From Acidimicrobiales bacterium (lineage in GTDB: Bacteria > Actinomycetota > Acidimicrobiia > Acidimicrobiales > SHLQ01), in NCBI GenBank assembly GCA_013002375.1, contig JABDJW010000293.1, positions 1-7,922 on the forward strand: a stretch of 7,922 nt of DNA, given 5' to 3'. The position numbers were made by a program, and so were the translations under genes. Of this stretch, positions 1-6,497 are shown one piece after another. The first letter of the stretch is position 1, and every line of letters starts with the position of its first letter. Under the pieces are notes generated by a model. That model was given only the letters and a program-made list of their open reading frames with translations, was not told the DNA's origin and ran no database searches.

Positions 1-712
1 GCACGCAGAAGCCGAGCAACTCCTCGTCGCTGAGGCTGCGGCCGTCGACCTCGAGCCCGACCAGATCGGTGATCAGGCCCTCGCGTCGGCCCGCCTTGCG
101 CTTCGGGAGATCCTCGATGAAATAGCCGAGCAACCCGAACATGCCCTCGCCCGCCTCGGGGGGAATCGCGAGCTCACCGTCGTTGCGGATGAGCACCTTG
201 TCGGCATTGAGACGAAGGTCGAGCCGATCGGATTCGGGGATACCCAGGATCGCGGAAATCACGTCCATCGGGAACGGGCCGGTGATGTCGTCCACCAGGT
301 CACAGGAGCCTTGCTCGATCACGGCGTCGATGTAGTGGTTGACGATGCGGCGGATCTCGTCTTCCATCCGGGCCACTCGACGACCGGTGAACACCCGACT
401 GACCAGCTTCCGGAACGCAGTGTGATCGGGCGGATCCTTCTCGATCATCTGCTGGAAATCACTGTTGACGTGACCTCGCTGCTCGAGCGCAACGCCGCCG
501 GTCGACGAGAACGTCTCGTAGTCGCGGAACCCCTCGAGCACATCGGCGAACCGGCTCAGCACCCAGAAGTCGAGTTCGTCGTTCCAGTACGCCGGCGCCT
601 CGTCCCGCAACCGCTTGTACGTGACGTACGGATCGTCGTGCACGGCGAACGAGTACGGGTTGTAGACAACTGCATCGATCGGGTCGGATGGTTTGGACGC
701 CGTGCCGGACAT
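1..712 (-). CDS. Cytochrome P450, N-terminal part (3' end outside the window)
   Basis: The reverse strand is open from an ATG at 712 to the window edge, giving 237 residues beginning MSGTASKPSD. Residues 18-35 (NPYSFAVHDDPYVTYKRL), 49-66 (FWVLSRFADVLEGFRDYE) and the C-helix signature at 93-111 (DPPDHTAFRKLVSRVFTGR, with H97 and R101 as probable heme-propionate contacts) are typical of soluble bacterial P450s. So is PMDVISAILGIPE at 148-160. The family is normally about 400 residues, so the I-helix oxygen-activation motif, ExxR and the heme-binding cysteine lie outside the window and cannot be checked. The enzyme should hydroxylate an unidentified hydrophobic substrate, using ferredoxin and a reductase. 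It diverges from the SDR/ALDH genes 18 bp away, which suggests a shared hydroxylation-then-oxidation route (inference). No Shine-Dalgarno precedes the ATG; a TAGGTT box at 719-724 fits leaderless initiation. The subfamily is not assigned. Confidence 0.93.
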   Translation of the reverse strand, partial: MSGTASKPSDPIDAVVYNPYSFAVHDDPYVTYKRLRDEAPAYWNDELDFWVLSRFADVLEGFRDYETFSSTGGVALEQRGHVNSDFQQMIEKDPPDHTAFRKLVSRVFTGRRVARMEDEIRRIVNHYIDAVIEQGSCDLVDDITGPFPMDVISAILGIPESDRLDLRLNADKVLIRNDGELAIPPEAGEGMFGLLGYFIEDLPKRKAGRREGLITDLVGLEVDGRSLSDEELLGFCV

Positions 713-718
713 GGCGCG

Positions 719-724
719 AACCTA
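719..724 (-). promoter_or_regulatory. Putative -10 box (TAGGTT) of a leaderless P450 transcript
   Basis: On the minus strand TAGGTT matches the TANNNT -10 pattern and its last T is followed by exactly six bases (CGCGCC) before the ATG. Transcription would then start at or next to the A of the start codon. There is no purine-rich ribosome-binding site, which agrees with this. No convincing -35 is seen; it would fall inside the SDR start region. The assignment rests on position and on similar boxes before other genes in the window. Confidence 0.4.
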
Positions 725-730
725 CCGACC

Positions 731-1474
731 ATGCGATTCACCGACAAAGTCTCGATCGTCACCGGAGCCGGAGGGGGGATCGGCGAGGCCTATGCCCGAG
801 CCCTCCATGCCGAGGGGGCCAGTGTCGTCATCGCCGAACTCAACGAGGAGGCCGGCCAGAAGATCGCCGACGATCTGGGCGAACGGGCCCTCTTCGTGCA
901 TACCGACGTCGGCGACCCGAGCAGCACCGATGCCATGGCCGCCGCGACGACCGCAGCCTTCGGCCGAATCGATCATCTGGTGAACAACGCGGCCATCTTC
1001 GGGGACATGGAACTGGCCGGCATGACCAACGTCGACTACGACTACCTCGACACCTTCCTGAAGGTCAACATGTTGGGCGCGCTGTACTGCTCGCGTTCGG
1101 TGATGGGGGCCATGCACCAGGGTGGCGGCGGCGCCATCGTGAACCAGTCGTCGACCGCGGCCTGGATGGGCATCTCGGGCTTCTATGGATTGGCCAAGGC
1201 CGGCGTGAACTTCCTGACCTCGTCGCTGGCCCACGAGATGGCCCACTTCAACATCCGGGTCAATGCCATCGCGCCGGGGCCGACCGACACCGCGGCGATG
1301 AACAAGCAGGTTCCCGAAGCATTTCAGGATCCGCTGGTGCAGAGCCTGGCGATCAAGCGCTTGGGCACCCCGGCCGACCACGTCGGCCCGGTGCTGTTCC
1401 TGCTGTCCGATGACGCCGGCTGGATGACCGGTCACGTCATGGCGGTCGACGGCGGCCAGATCACCCGGATCTGA
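731..1474 (+). CDS. Short-chain dehydrogenase/reductase (classical SDR, probably NAD-dependent)
   Basis: The protein is 247 residues, the usual length for a classical SDR. It has the cofactor motif TGAGGGIG at 11-18, an acidic residue (E36) at the end of beta-2 that favours NAD(H) over NADP(H), D59 in the adenine-binding loop (HTDVGD), NNAA at 85-88, N113, catalytic S141, and the YGLAK motif with Y152 and K156. PG follows at 182-183. It should oxidise a secondary alcohol to a ketone, or the reverse; the substrate is not determined. The ATG at 731 is chosen because the Rossmann fold begins right after it. The frame stays open further upstream (from 311), but that part is antisense to the P450. 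ALDH follows after 8 bp, so the two are very likely cotranscribed. No Shine-Dalgarno is visible upstream. Confidence 0.93.
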   Translation: MRFTDKVSIVTGAGGGIGEAYARALHAEGASVVIAELNEEAGQKIADDLGERALFVHTDVGDPSSTDAMAAATTAAFGRIDHLVNNAAIFGDMELAGMTNVDYDYLDTFLKVNMLGALYCSRSVMGAMHQGGGGAIVNQSSTAAWMGISGFYGLAKAGVNFLTSSLAHEMAHFNIRVNAIAPGPTDTAAMNKQVPEAFQDPLVQSLAIKRLGTPADHVGPVLFLLSDDAGWMTGHVMAVDGGQITRI

Positions 1475-1476
1475 GG
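1473..1476 (+). promoter_or_regulatory. Ribosome-binding site of the ALDH gene overlapping the SDR stop
   Basis: GAGG begins inside the SDR stop codon (TGA, 1472-1474) and sits six bases before the ATG at 1483. This suggests translational coupling of the two genes. The match is short. Confidence 0.45.
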
Positions 1477-1482
1477 TTCGCG

Positions 1483-2970
<1,488 letters not shown>

Positions 2971-3061
2971 CCCGAACTGCGCCTCGCAGGTTGCGTCGAG
3001 TGCGGCCCGGTCTTCGCAGACTACTTCGATGAATTCTCATCAGGTAGCTGCAGCCAGCACC

Positions 3062-3067
3062 TATACT
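3062..3067 (+). promoter_or_regulatory. Near-consensus -10 box (TATACT) in the ALDH downstream spacer
   Basis: TATACT differs from TATAAT by one base and lies in a locally less GC-rich stretch (3020-3070) between the ALDH stop and the terminator. A start at the A of 3074 or 3075 would have normal spacing. The -35 is weak: TCATCA at 3037-3042 would be 19 bp upstream. No conventional gene follows on this strand, so if active it would drive a short RNA. Confidence 0.4.
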
Positions 3068-3073
3068 GAGTCC

Positions 3074-3181
3074 AACATCGATGGCTGGGTGCTGGACCGT
3101 CCAGCCGATCGACGCGTTCGCCGGGCGGCGGAGCCCAAGTTCGGAGGTGTTGCCGCACGGCGCACCTCCGAACGCATTTTT
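3074..3181 (+). ncRNA. Candidate small RNA (three hairpins, last one a terminator)
   Basis: This segment between the ALDH gene and the convergent BON gene is unusually structured. Hairpin 1 spans 3078-3112: TCGAT+GGCTGG pairs with CCAGCC+ATCGA, giving 11 bp with G3107 bulged and a 12-nt loop. Hairpin 2 is small: GGGC 3123-3126 with GCCC 3133-3136. Hairpin 3 is the 11-bp terminator stem 3139-3149/3163-3173 followed by five Ts. A TATACT box at 3062-3067 would place a transcript start near 3074, giving about 108 nt. It matches no RNA family I know; the signal recognition particle and 6C RNA signatures are absent. The alternative is that all of this is simply the 3' UTR of the SDR-ALDH mRNA. Confidence 0.35.
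3139..3181 (+). terminator. Intrinsic terminator downstream of the SDR-ALDH operon
   Basis: The arms GTTCGGAGGTG (3139-3149) and CACCTCCGAAC (3163-3173) are an 11-bp perfect inverted repeat. The 13-nt loop can itself add a GCC/GGC pairing. After GCA the + strand has TTTTT at 3177-3181. On the minus strand the hairpin is not followed by a T run, so it works as a terminator for + strand transcription, though it could also slow convergent transcripts from the BON gene. Confidence 0.8.
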
Positions 3182-3201
3182 GGCCAACCCAATGGCCCGG
3201 C

Positions 3202-3738
3202 TCACTCGACCGCCAGGATCAACTGATCCTCGACTTCGCCGATTCCTTCGATCCCGCCAACCGCGTCCAGGGCGGCCTTTCGCTTCGCTTCGTCGTCGAT
3301 CCAGCCGCCGACGATGAAATCGGTGCCGGTGCCGTTGGCAACGGGTTGGGTGACCCCGGCGGCGGCCAGCGCATCGAACACCGGCCCGGCGAGCACGACG
3401 AGGTCGCTCTGGACGAGCTCGACGCCTTCGACATCAGCCACGGCGAGCTCGGCGGCGCGGGCTTCGTCGCGGTTGGCGACATAGCCGGTGAGCTGGGCCG
3501 TTTCGCCCTCACTGGTCACCGCCAATTCACCCGGCATCGCGCCGACCGCAGCTTGGAGGTCGTTGACGGCGATGCCGTCGATGTCGTCGGGCGACACCAC
3601 TTCCTCGGTGGCCCGCAGGGCCGGCGGTTCGGTGGTCTCGGTGGTCTGGGCCGGCTCACCGTCGCTGCAGGCCGCGAGACTCAGGAACAGCCCGGCGGCC
3701 ATGACCCATCGACCGTGACTCGTGGTCGCACCAGTCAT
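3202..3738 (-). CDS. Secreted lipoprotein with two BON-type domains
   Basis: This encodes a 178-residue protein with a lipoprotein signal peptide: a short basic N-terminus, a hydrophobic stretch 12-22 and the lipobox LAAC with C24 as the lipidated cysteine. A Thr/Glu/Pro-rich linker follows (about 30-45). Two repeats of about 55 residues come next (about 60-115 and 119-176). Each has a helix, a strand ending G(Y/W)(V/I), an Ala-rich helix (EARAAELAVADVEGV, KRKAALDAVGGIEGI) and a final strand, which is the BON pattern of OsmY-like proteins. BON domains are thought to bind membranes or polymers; the exact role is unknown. An in-frame ATG lies five codons upstream at 3753, but GGAG at 3748-3751 sits nine bases before the ATG at 3738 and favours the shorter form. 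It follows the TauD-like gene by 41 bp on the same strand and converges on the ALDH operon. Confidence 0.8.
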   Translation of the reverse strand: MTGATTSHGRWVMAAGLFLSLAACSDGEPAQTTETTEPPALRATEEVVSPDDIDGIAVNDLQAAVGAMPGELAVTSEGETAQLTGYVANRDEARAAELAVADVEGVELVQSDLVVLAGPVFDALAAAGVTQPVANGTGTDFIVGGWIDDEAKRKAALDAVGGIEGIGEVEDQLILAVE

Positions 3739-3747
3739 TCGAAAGTT

Positions 3748-3751
3748 CTCC
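3748..3751 (-). promoter_or_regulatory. Ribosome-binding site fixing the BON lipoprotein start
   Basis: GGAG (followed by AA) lies nine bases before the ATG at 3738. If translation began at the upstream ATG (3753), this motif would be inside the coding sequence, so it supports the shorter product. Confidence 0.5.
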
Positions 3752-3771
3752 ATTACATGACGAGAACTGTC

Positions 3772-3777
3772 AGTGTA
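3772..3777 (-). promoter_or_regulatory. Putative -10 box (TACACT) for the BON lipoprotein gene
   Basis: TACACT fits TANNNT and would give a transcript start near 3765 with a leader of roughly 27 nt containing the GGAG site. It lies in the gap just after the TauD-like stop codon, so the lipoprotein could be transcribed independently. The best -35 (TCGACG at 3797-3802) is poor and 19 bp away. Confidence 0.35.
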
Positions 3778-3779
3778 CG

Positions 3780-4604
3780 TCAGTACGGGCGATCGCCGTC
3801 GATTTCGAGGCGGCGGATGATGCGCTCCTGGGGGAAATGGTCGGCGGCGGCTCGGTGCAGCGTCGATCGTTCATCCCAGATGGCCAGATCGCCGTTGGTC
3901 CACCGCCACCGACAATGGAAGCGCGGTTCCTTCACGTGATCGTCGATGAGCTGAAGCACCGACGTCGACTCGGCGTCGGTCAGACCTTCGATGTGCTTGA
4001 GGAAGCGACCGGCGTACAAGATGGCCTTCTTGCCGGTCTCGGGGTGGGTGCGGATGAGCGGGTGTTGGACCGGCGGATAGTCGCGGCGCAGACCCTCGGC
4101 CAACGACTCCGCCGCATCACCCGCCTTCTTCATCACGCCTTCGATGAAGCCCTCGTTGTCGTGCACCGCGGTGAGGCCGCTGAGGAACTGCTGCATCGGT
4201 TCCGACAGCGCGTCGAACGCGGCCGTCGCGGAGCACCACAGGGTGTCACCGCCGCGCTCGGGCGCGAGCTCCATGTGCAGCAACGCACACTTCGGTGGTG
4301 TCGCGGTCCACGTGACATCGGTGTGCCAGGCATCAGCCGCGTTGGCGCTGTGCGGACCATCGGCGATCACCGTCATCGTCGGTTCGGTCGCGCCCATCAA
4401 ACGGGCCACCGGAAAGATGCTGGGGGTACCGAACCGTTCGCCCAGCGCCAGGTGTTCGGCTTCGGTGAGGTTCGCCTCGCGAAAGAAGATGACCTCGTGG
4501 TCGAGAAGGGCCTGATACACCCCAGCGAAATCGAACCCCGGGTCGCGCAAGTCGACCCCACTGATCTCGGCTCCGAGGGCGCCGGCTACCGGTGTGACCT
4601 GCAT
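3780..4604 (-). CDS. TauD/TfdA-family Fe(II)/2-oxoglutarate-dependent dioxygenase
   Basis: With the ATG at 4604 the product is 274 residues, typical of the family. The iron triad is H94, D96 (in AWHTDVTW) and H250 (STLHRA). T121 in GGDT, R261 and R265 occupy the same offsets as the 2-oxoglutarate-binding residues of E. coli TauD (27 after the first His; 11 and 15 after the distal His). HPLIRTHPETGKKAILY at 181-197 is another family hallmark. The enzyme should couple 2-oxoglutarate decarboxylation to hydroxylation of a substrate such as a sulfonate, sulfate ester or aryloxy acid; which one is not decided, and no sulfur-transport genes are present. The frame is open upstream to 4934, but that part is a low-similarity Arg/Pro-rich stretch overlapping the preceding gene, whereas MQVTPVAGALGAEISGVDL is the normal family start. 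A CAAGAT at 4611-4616 might be a weak -10. A repeat array lies further upstream. Confidence 0.92.
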   Translation of the reverse strand: MQVTPVAGALGAEISGVDLRDPGFDFAGVYQALLDHEVIFFREANLTEAEHLALGERFGTPSIFPVARLMGATEPTMTVIADGPHSANAADAWHTDVTWTATPPKCALLHMELAPERGGDTLWCSATAAFDALSEPMQQFLSGLTAVHDNEGFIEGVMKKAGDAAESLAEGLRRDYPPVQHPLIRTHPETGKKAILYAGRFLKHIEGLTDAESTSVLQLIDDHVKEPRFHCRWRWTNGDLAIWDERSTLHRAAADHFPQERIIRRLEIDGDRPY

Positions 4605-4630
4605 CGGCCCATCTTGCCACTCGGCAACCC

Positions 4631-4723
4631 ACCGGCCGAACTGACCGGCCGAACTGGTTGGACAGAACCGGCCGAACTGGTTGGAGATCCGACGCGATGG
4701 TGCAGGATTCTCCAACCAGTTCG
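4631..4723. repeat. Repeat cluster: three direct copies and one inverted copy
   Basis: The 19-mer ACCGGCCGAACTGGTTGGA occurs perfectly at 4644-4662 and 4667-4685, starting 23 bp apart. Its first 13 bases also occur at 4631-4643, directly abutting. An inverted copy lies at 4709-4723 and pairs with 4673-4687 over 15 bp; three more pairs (TCC 4688-4690 with GGA 4705-4707) form across a one-base bulge, leaving a 14-nt loop. The cluster fills the spacer between the M28-like gene (stop 4738-4740) and the TauD-like start (4604). It could be an operator array for the TauD-like gene, or a hairpin that ends the upstream transcript. A T-run after the hairpin is missing on the minus strand. No regulator gene is visible nearby. 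Confidence 0.85.
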
Positions 4724-4737
4724 AGAGGTTTGGCGAG

Positions 4738-5868
4738 TTAGGCCCGGACCGCTTCGTCGAAGGCGACCGCCGCGGCGGCGACGGCGTCGACCACTCGGGC
4801 CAGCACCTCGGGCGTGGTGGCTCGGGCCGGAGTGTCCTCGGGCGTGTGGAAATCGATCCCCGCACCGGTGAACGACAGCAAGGGCACGCCGACATTGTGA
4901 AAGGCCTCACCCTCACCGATCCAGCCGGTGACATCGGGCGTCGGAGCCAGCCCGACCGGTGCGAGTGCGTCGGTCGCTGACGCCATCGTCGCGGCGTTCT
5001 CCGAGGCCATGCTCATCCGGGTCGCGATGAGCTCGCCATCGTCGCCCAGCACGGCAATCGAGGCGCCGACGTGCACGATGGCCGACGGCTCGACCCGGTT
5101 CTTCTCGACCCAGCGATGGGCACCGAAATAGCCGAGCTCATGACCGCCAGTGGCAACGACCATCATCGCCCGTTCCCGCAGTTTGGCCACGACGCCGAGC
5201 AGTACCGCGATGCCCGAGCCTCGCTCGCCGGCACAGCCGAACCAGCCGTTCAGCGGCGTCGTGAGCATCAGCGGGTCGGCGATGTCCTCGTCGAACATTC
5301 GCAGATTGGTGCCCACCACGTTGAGGGTCATGCCCGGCTCGGTCGACGCCTGCAGGGCCAGCTGGATGTACCCGTTCTGCAATCGGTCGAGATCACGCCC
5401 GGCCGCCAGCACCACCGGAAACTCGGCCGAGGCTGCGCCCAGCACCCGGTTGACGGCGACCAACGACCCCTCGGGGTGCTGCGTCACCAACACCGCGGCC
5501 TCGGCCCCGCTGGCTCTGGCTTCGTCGATGGCCCCGTCGACCGCGCCGGGAAAGCCGCCGCTCATCGGATCGAACGACACGACGTGGACCTTGTCGGTCG
5601 CGACCGAACCGTCGAAGCAGTAGTAGACCGGCAGATGATCGACGGCTGCGCCGTCGGCGGTGAGTTCGCTCTCGGCGACGTAACGGTCGAACGGCTCGCT
5701 GACGCCCTCGACCTCGAGCCCGAAATCACCCAACCGCATCGACATCCACTGCGCGGTCAGATGATCGACGGAGGTACCGGTGCGGTGATCGCCGAACTCG
5801 GCGTAGGCCTCCACCCAGGCGTACAACTGCTCGGCGGTCACCACATGGTTTGAAGGGCTGTTATTCAT
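4738..5868 (-). CDS. M28-aminopeptidase-like protein with altered metal site
   Basis: This 376-residue protein has the outline of an M28 (aminopeptidase Y/S-type) protein: a PA-like insert region (about 60-185), then LNGWFGCAGERGSGIAVLLG (206-225), VVATGGHELGYFGAHRWV (237-254) and GIDFHTPEDTPA (337-348). The usual ligands are mostly changed. The HxD position reads PLN (205-207), the bridging Asp of the D-x-SG motif is Glu (E215), the catalytic first Glu of the EE pair is His (H243), and the later Asp position reads G268. E244 and H340 remain. It has no signal peptide and no membrane segment, so it is probably cytoplasmic. It may be an inactive relative, a one-metal enzyme or a hydrolase with changed chemistry. 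The ATG at 5868 has a TACGGT box seven bases upstream. It is followed by the repeat spacer and the TauD-like gene. Confidence 0.72.
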   Translation of the reverse strand: MNNSPSNHVVTAEQLYAWVEAYAEFGDHRTGTSVDHLTAQWMSMRLGDFGLEVEGVSEPFDRYVAESELTADGAAVDHLPVYYCFDGSVATDKVHVVSFDPMSGGFPGAVDGAIDEARASGAEAAVLVTQHPEGSLVAVNRVLGAASAEFPVVLAAGRDLDRLQNGYIQLALQASTEPGMTLNVVGTNLRMFDEDIADPLMLTTPLNGWFGCAGERGSGIAVLLGVVAKLRERAMMVVATGGHELGYFGAHRWVEKNRVEPSAIVHVGASIAVLGDDGELIATRMSMASENAATMASATDALAPVGLAPTPDVTGWIGEGEAFHNVGVPLLSFTGAGIDFHTPEDTPARATTPEVLARVVDAVAAAAVAFDEAVRA

Positions 5869-5875
5869 CGGCGCG

Positions 5876-5881
5876 ACCGTA
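5876..5881 (-). promoter_or_regulatory. Putative -10 box (TACGGT) of the M28-like gene
   Basis: On the minus strand TACGGT matches TANNNT and ends seven bases before the ATG at 5868, so the transcript would be leaderless or nearly so. No Shine-Dalgarno is seen. It mirrors the box of the divergent SnoaL-like gene. Confidence 0.45.
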
Positions 5882-5888
5882 GCCCGGG

Positions 5889-5894
5889 TACGGT
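5889..5894 (+). promoter_or_regulatory. Putative -10 box (TACGGT) of the SnoaL-CCO operon
   Basis: TACGGT is followed by exactly six bases (TCAGAC) before the ATG at 5901, the spacing of a leaderless transcript. No ribosome-binding site is visible. No clear -35 is seen; it would fall over the start of the divergent M28-like gene. Confidence 0.45.
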
Positions 5895-5900
5895 TCAGAC

Positions 5901-6476
5901 ATGGCCTCCCATACTCGCCAACAATGGCGAATCGACCCCAACAAGACGTGGCGGCTCGTCACCGAGCGCCTGGCGGCCGAAACCGATCCGGTCTGTCAGC
6001 GAAACCTCGAGCTCGTCCTGGCCCACATGAAGGCCGAAGCCCGCGGCGACATCGACGGCGTGCTGGCCACCCTCTGCCCCACCCCGCAGTACTGGATGCA
6101 AGGCGCCACCGAAGACCCGGTCATGAACCCGTCGAGCACTGAAGGAGTCCGAGCCTTCTACGACAAGACGGTCGTGACCACCGGGGCCCACCGGCTCGAA
6201 TTCGATTGTGACCGGGTGATCGTCGATCACCATGCGGTCCTGACCGAGGGCCGCATGCGTCAGGCCTACCCGGGCACCACGCTGGCCGCCATGGGCATCC
6301 CGATCGACGACACCGACGCCTACTACCTCACCGACTTCCGTATGGCAGTGGTATGGCCAATCGATGCCAAAACCGGTCTGCTCACCGGTGAGGAGGTGTA
6401 CACGGTCGGCCCGGGATTCACCGGCATCACCGACCGCAAGATCACCTCGGCCGACATTGCCCCCATCCGAGACTGA
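5901..6476 (+). CDS. SnoaL/NTF2-like domain protein
   Basis: The 191-residue product looks like a single alpha+beta-barrel (NTF2/SnoaL-like) domain. It has an N-terminal helix (LELVLAHMKAEARGDIDGVLATL, 36-58), the GVRAFYD helix (82-88), and then long strands HRLEFDCDRVIVDHHAVLTEGRM (97-119) and AYYLTDFRMAVVWPIDAKTG (140-159). NTF2-like proteins of this size include isomerases, hydrolases and dehydratases acting on hydrophobic cyclic or polyketide-like molecules, and also non-enzymatic binding proteins. D102, D104, D109, H110 and H111 are polar residues near the expected pocket, but I cannot name a catalytic set. It leads a two-gene block, 21 bp before the carotenoid oxygenase, so it probably binds or transforms the substrate or cleavage product of that enzyme (inference). 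The first start codon fits well with the upstream TACGGT box. Confidence 0.75.
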   Translation: MASHTRQQWRIDPNKTWRLVTERLAAETDPVCQRNLELVLAHMKAEARGDIDGVLATLCPTPQYWMQGATEDPVMNPSSTEGVRAFYDKTVVTTGAHRLEFDCDRVIVDHHAVLTEGRMRQAYPGTTLAAMGIPIDDTDAYYLTDFRMAVVWPIDAKTGLLTGEEVYTVGPGFTGITDRKITSADIAPIRD

Positions 6477-6497
6477 CGAGGCCGGATCGAGACCAGC

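Larger units (their letters stand above)
5876..5894. repeat. Inverted repeat joining two divergent -10 boxes
   Basis: The sequence ACCGTAGCCCGGGTACGGT consists of 6-bp perfect inverted arms around GCCCGGG. The arms are themselves the outward-facing -10 candidates of the M28-like and SnoaL-like genes. The spacer is only 32 bp between start codons, so two polymerases could hardly bind at once. It may also be a binding site for a dimeric regulator. Confidence 0.6.

Noticed and set aside
311..730. N-terminal extension of the SDR frame (140 extra residues)
   Set aside because: It is antisense to the P450, which has clear family motifs there, and the SDR fold starts normally at 731.
3074..3181. 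6C RNA or signal recognition particle RNA
   Set aside because: The loops lack the C runs that define 6C RNA, and the conserved SRP apical-loop motif is absent.
3081..3317. Small open frame of 78 codons after the TATACT box
   Set aside because: It runs through the terminator hairpin into the antisense of the BON gene and has no ribosome-binding site; RNA structure explains the region better.
3753..3758. Start-stop element ATGTAA just before the BON lipoprotein gene
   Set aside because: It is only six bases and a chance occurrence is likely; there is no evidence of regulatory use.
4631..4723. CRISPR array
   Set aside because: There are only two full repeats with a 4-bp gap between them and one inverted copy; no regular spacers or cas genes are present.
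3837..4871. 344-codon open frame on the plus strand
   Set aside because: It is opposite the TauD-like gene and the end of the M28-like gene; no domain is visible in its Arg/Gly/Val-rich product.
4605..4934. N-terminal extension of the TauD-like frame (110 extra residues)
   Set aside because: It is Arg/Pro/Ser-rich, overlaps the M28-like gene in another frame and crosses the repeat cluster; family proteins begin near the ATG at 4604.
5071..5853. 260-codon open frame on the plus strand
   Set aside because: It is antisense to the M28-like gene, with shadow-like composition and no motif.
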